Source: an uncultured Xanthobacteraceae bacterium
GTDB taxonomy: Bacteria; Pseudomonadota; Alphaproteobacteria; Rhizobiales; Xanthobacteraceae
NCBI GenBank assembly: GCA_955652195.1
Contig: CATPBC010000376.1
Coordinates: 1 to 10,421, forward strand
Direction: 5' to 3'
Length of the DNA: 10,421 nucleotides
Positions 1-7,171 of this stretch are shown piece by piece. Position 1 is the stretch's first letter, and each line of letters begins with the position of its first letter. The notes beneath the pieces were generated by a model. It saw nothing but the letters and a program-made list of their open reading frames with translations, did no database searches and was not told where the DNA came from. The position numbers and the translations under genes are program-made.

Positions 1-1486
1 GCGACTTGATCACGACCGGAACGACGCCGGGCGGCGCGATCAACTCGCCGACGTCAATATAGTCCAGCTCGTGCAGTTCCACCCCGTCGATGCAGACAAC
101 TTTGCCAGGCCACCGCAATTCGCGATGCAGAAGCCGGCCGAGTGTCTTGCCGATATCGCCGTCGATTGCCAATAGCAGAAGCTTAATGCTGTCCTGCAGC
201 GGCCGCAGTGCAGCGAGGATAGCTTCGCCGGCCGCGCTCAACCGCGCATGTTCCGGATCGCCAGGCCAGCTAAATGCGATAGCGATGGCGCCCGCGTCAT
301 CGAGACCGATTTCGTCGAGTCCACTGCGCAGCTCGGCTGTAATCCGTTCACGATCAAGGTGGCCGGCATCCATCGTGATATGCACGACCGGTACGTTGCG
401 GACGGGCAGCACGTAAGGATCGGGAAGGTAAATGGTCTTGCCGCTGACCTGCACCGTAAACTGCGACGCGCCGATTGCGGTGGCGCGGATGCGCTGGCCG
501 GGATCGATCAGCGGCAGGCCACTGCGCCGGCTTAGTTCGCCTGCCAATTCGTCCGCCAGCGGTTTGGCGATATCGCCGAACGCAGCGCGCTCGTGGCCAA
601 ATATATATTCGGCAACGCCGCCTGAAAATGTCAGCGCTGCCGGCGCAGCCTTGCGCGGCAGCGGCTCGGTCAGGAGAAGCGATTGCGTGAGCGCGTCGAG
701 CGGCGCATCGAGGATTATGTCGGCCGCCGTCACAGCGAGGCGCTGCACGATCCGCCGGCGCATGGCTTCATCGGCGAGCGTCGATGGCGATAGTTTCAGC
801 GACAAATCATCGGCGATGCGTCGCGCCGACTCATCAATGCGAGTCCAGGCGCCGCTGCCGTCGCTTGCGATCAAGCGCCCGCCGACGGCAAAGGCTGCGA
901 GCCCGACGATGGTGCCGCCGTCGATCAAAGCGAGCTTGGTCGTGCCGCCGCCGACATCGACGTGAAGTACGCACATGGCGCGGCTTTTCGACAGCGCCAC
1001 GGCGCCCGAGCCGTGCGCGGCGAGGCGGGCTTCGAGCTTATGGCCGGCGCTAGCGCAGACGAATTTGCCCGCTTGCGCAGCAAACAGCTCATCGATCGCG
1101 CGTGCGTTTTTACGCTTGATCGCCTCGCCGGTGAGGATCACTGCGCCGCTGTCGATTGCGGCTTGGGTGAAACCGGCATTGCGGTAGCAGCGCGCGATGA
1201 ATTCGCCGAGCGCGGCGGCGTCGATCAATCCATCGGCCAGAAATGGCGTCAGCATGATTGGCGAGCGATACACGATCTCGCGGCCAGTAACGACAAAACG
1301 GCTCGATAGCGCTTGCGATTGGCGCTGCAAGACCAGTTTGGCGAACAACAGATGTGAGGTCGAACTGCCAATGTCGATGCCGACAGTCGTGAAGACCAGA
1401 TTGTCCTGGGCCCAGATCGTCCGCGCGATGGCGGCGCGGTCGGCTGCGGTCTCGGCGTGTTCGTGGGAAAAATCCGTCTCGTGCAT
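1..1486 (-). CDS. eutA: Ethanolamine ammonia-lyase reactivating factor EutA (3' end cut by window edge)
   Basis: EutA is a cytoplasmic ATPase of the actin/Hsp70 (ASKHA) fold that restores ethanolamine ammonia-lyase (EutBC) by exchanging damaged cobalamin for fresh adenosylcobalamin. My reading of the minus strand from the ATG at 1486 gives 495 uninterrupted residues. The phosphate-1 loop is VGIDIGSSTSHLLF (about 35-48), the phosphate-2 loop VDVGGGTTKLALIDGG (about 176-191), and an adenosine-type motif SGGVAEYIFG lies at about 288-297. The last visible residues, DYIDVG then VVPVVIKS, match the extreme C-terminus of enterobacterial EutA, so only a few codons are missing. A 34-residue N-terminal extension precedes the first loop, longer than in E. 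coli. No Shine-Dalgarno is visible before the ATG; an in-frame TTG at 1534 would add 16 residues and is less likely. The gene reads off the left edge, where eutB and eutC would be expected. Identification rests on recalled family sequence. Confidence 0.93.
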   Translation of the reverse strand, partial: MHETDFSHEHAETAADRAAIARTIWAQDNLVFTTVGIDIGSSTSHLLFAKLVLQRQSQALSSRFVVTGREIVYRSPIMLTPFLADGLIDAAALGEFIARCYRNAGFTQAAIDSGAVILTGEAIKRKNARAIDELFAAQAGKFVCASAGHKLEARLAAHGSGAVALSKSRAMCVLHVDVGGGTTKLALIDGGTIVGLAAFAVGGRLIASDGSGAWTRIDESARRIADDLSLKLSPSTLADEAMRRRIVQRLAVTAADIILDAPLDALTQSLLLTEPLPRKAAPAALTFSGGVAEYIFGHERAAFGDIAKPLADELAGELSRRSGLPLIDPGQRIRATAIGASQFTVQVSGKTIYLPDPYVLPVRNVPVVHITMDAGHLDRERITAELRSGLDEIGLDDAGAIAIAFSWPGDPEHARLSAAGEAILAALRPLQDSIKLLLLAIDGDIGKTLGRLLHRELRWPGKVVCIDGVELHELDYIDVGELIAPPGVVPVVIKS

Positions 1487-1535
1487 CGAGGAGGAAACTT
1501 TCGCGCGGAGCAGCTCGCTCGCGCCGGCGAACAAG

Positions 1536-1640
1536 GCTAAAGCGAAATGATTTTAGGTTGAATCGCCATTTCGCTTTAGCTCATTGTTTGAGCGTGGTCT
1601 TTTCCGAAAACCGGTTTCCACTTTTCGGGATCATGCTCTA
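1536..1640. repeat. Composite palindromic intergenic repeat (RIME/REP-like, rhizobial)
   Basis: Two adjoining inverted repeats fill the gap between eutA and the next gene. Module 1 is a perfect 14-bp inverted repeat, GCTAAAGCGAAATG at 1536-1549 and its reverse complement at 1567-1580, around a 17-nt loop. Module 2 spans about 1590-1640. Its outer arms GAGCGTGGTC (1590-1599) and GATCATGCTC (1629-1638) pair with two mismatches; CCGAAAA (1604-1610) pairs with TTTTCGG (1622-1628); a CCGG lies near the centre. From memory, this two-module arrangement resembles a repeat family scattered between genes in Bradyrhizobium and relatives, similar to the RIME elements described in Rhizobium. The right end supplies the TAG stop (1638-1640) of the upstream gene. 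No U-tract follows either stem on the minus strand, so it is not a standard intrinsic terminator, though the RNA could fold and affect transcript ends. Confidence 0.75.
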
Positions 1641-2696
1641 GTTGCTCTGCAAAAGGCTTGCGACGGTTTTGATCTCGTTGCGGGCGTATTTGGGCAGGCC
1701 GGCGCTGATCGAAGCGCCTGAATTAAACGATGATTGGCCCATGAGCACTTGGGCTGGCACGAGGTTGCGCAGAACCGGGACCTTCTCGAATGCACGCCTC
1801 TCGTCGAGTACGCTGGCTTTGATCGCTAGCACCATGAATGCGGTCACGACAGTCTTTTCGGCATTCGACGGATGTGCCTGAAAAACCGCAAAAAATTTCC
1901 CAAACTTCATGATCTGATTGACGTAAAAGATATTCTGCTCGAGTACGCCGCTCACCGCGGTGCCGAGACCGGTCAATTCCTGCAGGCCGTTCTGATCGAG
2001 ATCGGACGGTGCGAGTGCGGCCAATTCGCTCTGGAAGTCGATGTGGTCGGCGACTTTTTTCGTGTCGCGCAATTTGTTCACCAGCATGATGCCGATCGGA
2101 ATCTTGCCTTCGAGCTTGTAGGTAGATTGTATGCAGATCAAATTTGCGATGCCAGTGCACCATTTGCGATCGGGATTATCGTTGCCGGTCCCGGCTTTGT
2201 CCTTAAAGGTCGCCACGTCGCTCGCGGCAATCGTCTTGTGCTGTATAGCGGGATCGATCTTTTGCAGAAATGCAAGCGTGACGTAATGCGGTAGATCGAC
2301 CGCTGTGGGCGATTTGGCCAGTGTGAAGCGCGCCTGGGCCACATACATGTAAAGCTTCTCGGTGTAAGGTTTCTGCGCCGACTCGGTCTGGCCGTTTTCG
2401 CCGTTCACGACCGGTTCGACATAACTTGGAAACAGCGTAAGAAATTTCTTCTCAATGGGATGCCGGCTTGCCCATTCGTCGAAGGGCATCAATGCGGTCT
2501 CGCTGTTGAGACCGGCGGCGCTGGTCTGATCGCTGAATTCGATTGCTCCCGGCGCAAGCCGACCGGCGTCAGCTTTGCGCGCAGAGCTCACGTCGTCGAT
2601 GCGATAGTCCTGCGCCAGAACGATAGAAACAAACGCCGGCTCGCCGAACAGCCAGCCACCAAGCAAGGCGAGGACCAGGACCGCCGCGCGCTGCAT
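1638..2696 (-). CDS. Exported protein of unknown function
   Basis: I do not recognise this family. From the ATG at 2696 it is 352 residues. The N-terminus has a basic start (MQR), a hydrophobic core AAVLVLALLGGWLFG and a likely cleavage region near VLAQ-DYR (about residues 26-30), so export to the periplasm is expected. No further clear membrane segment follows. Two cysteines eight residues apart (C180 and C188, in WCTGIANLIC) are placed to form a disulfide there. The remainder is mixed charge with several amphipathic stretches and no catalytic motif I can name. A longer form from TTG at 2711 adds five residues (MKEAR); I prefer the ATG because AAAGAAG lies just upstream and the signal peptide is then of ordinary shape. 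The gene starts 25 bp after the penicillin-binding protein stop on the same strand, so it is probably co-transcribed and may work with it in the cell envelope. Its TAG stop lies in the adjoining repeat. Confidence 0.8.
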   Translation of the reverse strand: MQRAAVLVLALLGGWLFGEPAFVSIVLAQDYRIDDVSSARKADAGRLAPGAIEFSDQTSAAGLNSETALMPFDEWASRHPIEKKFLTLFPSYVEPVVNGENGQTESAQKPYTEKLYMYVAQARFTLAKSPTAVDLPHYVTLAFLQKIDPAIQHKTIAASDVATFKDKAGTGNDNPDRKWCTGIANLICIQSTYKLEGKIPIGIMLVNKLRDTKKVADHIDFQSELAALAPSDLDQNGLQELTGLGTAVSGVLEQNIFYVNQIMKFGKFFAVFQAHPSNAEKTVVTAFMVLAIKASVLDERRAFEKVPVLRNLVPAQVLMGQSSFNSGASISAGLPKYARNEIKTVASLLQSN

Positions 2697-2721
2697 CCGA
2701 GCTTCTTTCAAGACATTTCCG

Positions 2722-5646
2722 TCAGTTCACGCGCCCGCCCCAGAAGAATTCACGGAACGACGATGGGTTGTCGCTCCAACGCCATGGCTGAAAAAGGCCG
2801 CGGGCTGCGGGCGGGGGTTGTGGCGGCAGCGATCGCCAATTGGGGTAATAAGATCGTCCGATCCATTGTCCATTGCGATTATATCCGCCCCAGGAAAAGC
2901 CTTGGTCGTTATTGCCCCATTGATCGCCCTGATAATAGGCGCCCTCGCGCGACACTAACTGATACTGGGTATCCTCGGCGTCACGGCGGAAATGCTCGAT
3001 GAAGCCGCCGCTGGCAACACGCTCACCGGTCATGTAGTCGATCGGCGCGTCGACAAGGAGCCGCCTCGCCTCAGGCGACGGCCCGCTTAGAAGTGTTTTC
3101 GGCGCGATGTGTTCGGCCCATATCGCCTCGATAATCGGCTGGAAGATCGGCAGCGCCAGGCGCGCGCCGGTTTCGTTCGAGCCGAGCGAGCGGCGCTTGC
3201 GGTCGGCATTGTCGTAGCCGACCCATACTGCAACGGTTACATCATTGGTAAAGCCGATGAACCAGCCGTCCACGGCATTCTCGGTGGTACCGGTTTTGCC
3301 GGCGACATAGGGAGACAGCCCTGTGATAGCGCGGGCGGTGCCACGCGCTACCACACCCTGCAGCATGGTCTTGAGTTGATAAAACGAGGCGCGGTCCGCT
3401 GCGCCGATCCACGGCAGCGGCGTCTTCGGATATTCGTATACCGTCTGGCCGTTCTCCTCGATGGAGTCGATGCCGTGCGGCTGCGGCAGCGCGCCTTCAT
3501 TGGCGACGGCGGCATAAAACGCGGCGAGATCGATCATGCGCACCGGCTCCGCGCCGAGCACAAACGGGTAATACCGTACGCATTCCGAATAGATTTTTGC
3601 GGCGACGGCGGTCGCGCAAACCGCGTCGAGGCTATTTTCCGGACTTTGGCTGATCCCGCCGTCGAGCAGATGAGCGGTCACCACATTGATCGAATTCTCA
3701 AGCCCGCGACGCATCGTGAACACGCCGCCTTGATTGTAATCGGCATTGCGCGGCGACCAAAAATCCTGCGGACGGGCATAGCCGCCGTAGTCGCGGCTGA
3801 TCATATCGCGGCTGTCAATGCCACTGCCGATCGGCGGCAGCGTGATCGGTTCATTGGTCACGAGCGTGTTCGGCTGCAGGCCGTGCTGTAATGCCGTCAG
3901 ATACGTCAACGGCTTTATTGCCGAGCCGGGCTGGCGCTTTGTCTGCGCCGCACGATTGAGTTGGCTCAGCGGATAAGAAAAGCTGCCGGCCATGGCGAGG
4001 ATTCGGCCAGTCTTGTTCTCGAGCACAAGCGCCGCGCCTTGCACCGTCGGCCGCACTCGCAGCTGTGCCTGCGCGGTCGTCTGCAAGATCGCGCCGGATT
4101 TGCCTTTCGATTTGCTCTCGACGCTTCTGCCCTCGACGACATGGACGTAGACCACGTCGTAAAGCGAAAGGCCGCGCCGAATTGCTCCGCTCCATACGGC
4201 TAACGGCAGGATGCGCCCGTCAGGTAGGCCAACGCGGATCGCATCATCGCCTTTTTTGCCGCCGCCCTTCGATACCACGACCGCCGGCGTCCAGTGCACA
4301 TCGTAGAGCGGCAGGCGCGCGGCTTGCAGCGCCTGCTGCCAAGCCGGCATGCCGCTCCGATTGTCGACATCGAGCTTGCGGACGGCGTCAGCGATGTTCG
4401 CTTCCGGTCCGCGGAACTGCATCCGCCCGGTTGATAATTCGTATCGTGCGAGACCTTCCTGCAGCGCCGCTTCAGTATCGCGCTGCAGCTGGGCGTCGAT
4501 TGTGGAGTGTACCGTGTAGGAGCGCGCAGTTAGGCTGGCGACGCCATCCGCTTTCGCCTCGCGACCAAGAAAATCGGTGAAATGAAAGCCAGTGTCCCGC
4601 CGCGGACGCTGGTAGGTGGCAAGCTTCGGGGCGGCCGCGAGCGCCTCATCGTTCTGCGCCGTGCTGATCGTCCCGTCTTCCTGCATCCGCTGCAGTACAT
4701 AACCGAGGCGTTCTTTGGCACGATCCGGATGGCGGTCCGGATTGTAGTAGTTTGGTCCCTTCAGTAGGCCCGCCAGCATAGCGCCCTCGGGCAGCGAAAG
4801 ATCCTTGGCAGATTTGCCGAAATAGCTGCGCGCCGCCATTTCGATGCCCCAGGAACCGCGGCCGAGATAAGCGGAATTGAGATAGAGTTCGAGAATTTCG
4901 TTCTTGCTCAGCGTGCCTTCGAGCCGAGACGCCACGATCATTTCGCGAATTTTGCGCTCATAGGTGACGTCCTCGCCCACCAGAAGGTTTTTCACCACCT
5001 GCTGTGTGATCGTCGAGCCGCCCTGCGGCCGCCGCGGGTCGGCGAGATTGCCGATAAAGGCGCGGATGATGCCGCGCTCGTCGACACCATGATGTTGATA
5101 GAAGCGGCGGTCTTCAGCGGCGACGAACGCCTTTTGCACCACCTCGGGAATGTCAGCGAGCGATATCCAAACGCGCCGATTGCCGGGCTCGAACACGTCG
5201 GCGAAATTCCGCCCATTGCCGTCCAGGACAACGCTCATGCTCGGCAATCGTCTGTCTTTGAGGACATTTTGATCGGGCAAGTCGGCCACCGCAGTGTTGA
5301 AGAAGTCGATGACCTGTCGCATGTCGACGACTGGAGTAGCGATTGGCTCGTTCTTGCAGAACTGGTGATAGGCAGTGTTGAGATCAGTGAAATTGAGACC
5401 GCGAAACGGCTTTATCTCGGCGCCCGCTGCCTTGGGATCGTCCAGCGCAGTAGTAATCAGCTCGTCGAGATTGATCGATTCGATATCGAAGGCTTGCTTC
5501 ATATGCGCGCAGCCGTTGCGCAAGATCTGCACGACTTCGTCCTGATCCTTGGCTGGATCGAATTGCGTCTTGATGGCTTGCGGCTGGGTCGTGACCTGGC
5601 TCAGTGCGAGCGCCGTCGCAAAAATTTTAACCAGGATCAGGTCCAT
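2722..5646 (-). CDS. Class A penicillin-binding protein (GT51 glycosyltransferase + transpeptidase, PBP1A type)
   Basis: A bifunctional murein synthase: it polymerises lipid II into glycan strands and cross-links stem peptides in the periplasm. From the ATG at 5646 it has 974 residues. A short hydrophobic N-terminus (about 2-17) acts as signal peptide or anchor, followed by roughly 110 residues of unassigned sequence with two cysteines (C46, C97). The GT51 domain shows all expected motifs: AAEDRRFYQHHG with catalytic Glu about 178, GGSTITQQ about 209-216, RKIREMIVASRLE about 231-243, and ELYLN about 253-257. An OB-like linker follows (about 370-525). The transpeptidase has SAIK (nucleophile S575, K578), SIN (652-654) and KTG (784-786). 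The tail after about 900 is rich in Trp, Gly, Asn, Tyr and Pro. A TTG at 5691 would add 15 residues, but it coincides with the predicted transcription start, so I reject it. The exported protein follows 25 bp downstream. PBP1A-type family is certain; the paralogue name is not. Confidence 0.95.
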   Translation of the reverse strand: MDLILVKIFATALALSQVTTQPQAIKTQFDPAKDQDEVVQILRNGCAHMKQAFDIESINLDELITTALDDPKAAGAEIKPFRGLNFTDLNTAYHQFCKNEPIATPVVDMRQVIDFFNTAVADLPDQNVLKDRRLPSMSVVLDGNGRNFADVFEPGNRRVWISLADIPEVVQKAFVAAEDRRFYQHHGVDERGIIRAFIGNLADPRRPQGGSTITQQVVKNLLVGEDVTYERKIREMIVASRLEGTLSKNEILELYLNSAYLGRGSWGIEMAARSYFGKSAKDLSLPEGAMLAGLLKGPNYYNPDRHPDRAKERLGYVLQRMQEDGTISTAQNDEALAAAPKLATYQRPRRDTGFHFTDFLGREAKADGVASLTARSYTVHSTIDAQLQRDTEAALQEGLARYELSTGRMQFRGPEANIADAVRKLDVDNRSGMPAWQQALQAARLPLYDVHWTPAVVVSKGGGKKGDDAIRVGLPDGRILPLAVWSGAIRRGLSLYDVVYVHVVEGRSVESKSKGKSGAILQTTAQAQLRVRPTVQGAALVLENKTGRILAMAGSFSYPLSQLNRAAQTKRQPGSAIKPLTYLTALQHGLQPNTLVTNEPITLPPIGSGIDSRDMISRDYGGYARPQDFWSPRNADYNQGGVFTMRRGLENSINVVTAHLLDGGISQSPENSLDAVCATAVAAKIYSECVRYYPFVLGAEPVRMIDLAAFYAAVANEGALPQPHGIDSIEENGQTVYEYPKTPLPWIGAADRASFYQLKTMLQGVVARGTARAITGLSPYVAGKTGTTENAVDGWFIGFTNDVTVAVWVGYDNADRKRRSLGSNETGARLALPIFQPIIEAIWAEHIAPKTLLSGPSPEARRLLVDAPIDYMTGERVASGGFIEHFRRDAEDTQYQLVSREGAYYQGDQWGNNDQGFSWGGYNRNGQWIGRSYYPNWRSLPPQPPPAARGLFQPWRWSDNPSSFREFFWGGRVN

Positions 5647-5696
5647 GGGAGCGGGGCGGGCTGGCCGGATTCGAGTGACGCAACGAGACAACGGCG

Positions 5697-5702
5697 ATTA
5701 TA
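5697..5702 (-). promoter_or_regulatory. Probable -10 box of the promoter for the penicillin-binding protein gene
   Basis: The minus strand of the ampG-to-PBP gap carries an exact TATAAT. No convincing -35 lies 16-18 nt upstream (the best windows, around 5719-5726, match TTGACA at two or fewer positions) and there is no extended -10 TG. Transcription from it would begin near 5690, leaving a leader of about 45 nt before the ATG at 5646. This placement argues against translation from the TTG at 5691. It is a motif call only. Confidence 0.45.
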
Positions 5703-5803
5703 GCGATCTGATCCCTACAAACAGACTTTTTTGCGAGCGCGCGAAGCCGTCACGCCGCCGCAACGATGCCATGAAGTGCCAGGAATGCCGCAATTTATGG
5801 CGC

Positions 5804-7165
5804 TCAAGTTTTGCCGGGCGCCAAGCCCTCGAAATGGCCGCGACGCTGCAGCAGGGCGAGCAGGGCGAGCGCCGGGAGGCCGGCGGCGGCGCATATTGCG
5901 AAGAACCATGCCCATCCGGTCGCCGCTGCGATAAAGCCGGCGCCGGAAGAAAGATAGGTTCGGCCGAACGCCGCCAGTGCGGTGAGGAGAGCGTATTGGG
6001 TCGCGGTATGCAGCGGATTGCGGCATAGCGCCGACAGATAGGCAACGAAGATGACGGTGCCGATGGCGCTGGTGAAATTCTCGACAATAATCGCAAAGGT
6101 GAGCCAGGCCGCGTTGTGGCCCAGCATGGCTTGCCAAGAAAAAGCGAGATTGGCGAGGCCTTGCGCCAATCCGCCGATCCAAAGGCTCGTCGGAATCGAA
6201 TAGACGCGCGCCAGCGAACCGCCGGCAAAACCGCCGATCAGGGTCGCCGCCAATCCTACGCCTTTTATGATCGCTGCATATTCATTGCGCGAGAAGCCGA
6301 GATCGATCACGAACGGCGCGGTCATCGCCCCTGACAGCGCATCGGTGAATTTGAACAGCACCACAAAGGCCAGCGCGACGAAAGCCATGTCGCGCGTCAA
6401 AAACTCGGAAAAAGCGCCGGTTGCGGCTTCGACTATACGTTGCAGCGTGTTTTCCTGCGCACGTGCTGCCGTGGCGCTGACCGATTTTACCGGCTCCTTG
6501 GCAGCGAGCGTCGTCGCTACGCCGATGAGCACCAGCACCGCCATGACTGCGTAGCCTGCGCTCCACGCGGCGTTATGAGCGAGGCCGAAACCTTGAAAAC
6601 CGCTGACGATAAACAGCGCGCCTGCGGTCGAGATCAGCATGCCGATGCGGTAGGCGGCGACATAGGACGCCATGCCGGCCGCCTGTTCGCTTTCGTCCAG
6701 GCTTTCGACGCGGAAGGCGTCAACTACGATATCCTGGGTCGCCGAGGCGGTAGCGACCAGCAGCGCTCCGATCGCCACCAGCAAAGGCGAAACCGACGGA
6801 TTGCATAAACCGAGAAGGACGATCGCAGCCATCAGTAAAAACTGCGACAGCAACAACCAGCTGCGCCGTCGCCCGAAGCGGCGCGCCAACAGCGGCACAT
6901 TGACCGCGTCGATCAGCGGCGCCCAGAGGAATTTGATCGTGTAGGGCGTGCCGACCAGCGCAAACAGACCGATCGTGCCGAGATTAACGCCCGCTTCGGT
7001 CATCCAAACCAATAGCGTCGAACCCGACAGTGCTAGTGGCAGGCCCGACGAGAAGCCGAGGAACATGATCACGAGCACGCGCGGCTTAAGATAAACCGCG
7101 AGCGTCTCGGTCAAAGACGGGCGCGCGCCTGCGACGCTGCCAGGGACATCAGACCGCACGGCCAT
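5804..7165 (-). CDS. ampG: AmpG-family muropeptide permease (MFS)
   Basis: An inner-membrane permease of the major facilitator superfamily that imports GlcNAc-anhydroMurNAc peptides released during wall turnover, feeding cytoplasmic murein recycling and, where ampR/ampC exist, beta-lactamase induction. At 453 residues it is close to the usual AmpG length. Family signatures in order are GFSSGLPLALSGSTL (about 37-51), VGTPYTIKFLWAPLID (71-86), the basic loop RRFGRRRSW (95-103), SATQDIVVDAFRVE (141-154), AAYRIGML (170-177) and ENFTSAIGTVIFVAYLSALC (362-381). Hydrophobic segments throughout fit twelve or more transmembrane helices, with a central hydrophilic loop at about 222-258. The ATG at 7165 lies 6 bp after the rmuC stop, so the two are probably one transcript. 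No ampC, ampR or ampD is in the window. Another MFS solute is possible, but the motif set is specific to AmpG. Confidence 0.9.
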   Translation of the reverse strand: MAVRSDVPGSVAGARPSLTETLAVYLKPRVLVIMFLGFSSGLPLALSGSTLLVWMTEAGVNLGTIGLFALVGTPYTIKFLWAPLIDAVNVPLLARRFGRRRSWLLLSQFLLMAAIVLLGLCNPSVSPLLVAIGALLVATASATQDIVVDAFRVESLDESEQAAGMASYVAAYRIGMLISTAGALFIVSGFQGFGLAHNAAWSAGYAVMAVLVLIGVATTLAAKEPVKSVSATAARAQENTLQRIVEAATGAFSEFLTRDMAFVALAFVVLFKFTDALSGAMTAPFVIDLGFSRNEYAAIIKGVGLAATLIGGFAGGSLARVYSIPTSLWIGGLAQGLANLAFSWQAMLGHNAAWLTFAIIVENFTSAIGTVIFVAYLSALCRNPLHTATQYALLTALAAFGRTYLSSGAGFIAAATGWAWFFAICAAAGLPALALLALLQRRGHFEGLAPGKT

Positions 7166-7171
7166 GCGCCG

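Noticed and set aside
90..1550. Several overlapping plus-strand reading frames of 70-177 codons across eutA
   Set aside because: They oppose a 495-codon frame with clear EutA motifs, have Arg/Ser/Ala-rich low-complexity composition and no recognisable family. They are products of GC-rich codon bias on the other strand.
1536..1580. Perfect 14-bp stem as an intrinsic terminator of the minus-strand genes
   Set aside because: The stem is moderately AT-rich and followed on the minus strand by CTTGTTCGCC, not a U-tract. The loop is 17 nt. It is better explained as part of the repeat.
3109..3891. 260-codon plus-strand frame within the PBP gene
   Set aside because: It lies antisense to the transpeptidase domain, which carries the catalytic motifs in the minus frame; the plus-strand product has no family signature and no ribosome binding site I can support.
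5668..5672. GANTC (CcrM methylation) sites in each of the three main intergenic gaps (5668, 8301, 1560)
   Set aside because: GANTC also occurs in many places inside the genes of this window, so there is no visible enrichment.
5089..5703. 204-codon plus-strand frame opposite the PBP N-terminus
   Set aside because: It mirrors the GT51 region and extension on the minus strand. It begins inside the GT51 motif codons and shows no independent signals.
5853..5875. Tandem 9-bp repeat (GCAGGGCGA) near the end of ampG
   Set aside because: It encodes a Leu-Ala-Leu-Leu run in a hydrophobic helix and is explained by codon bias.
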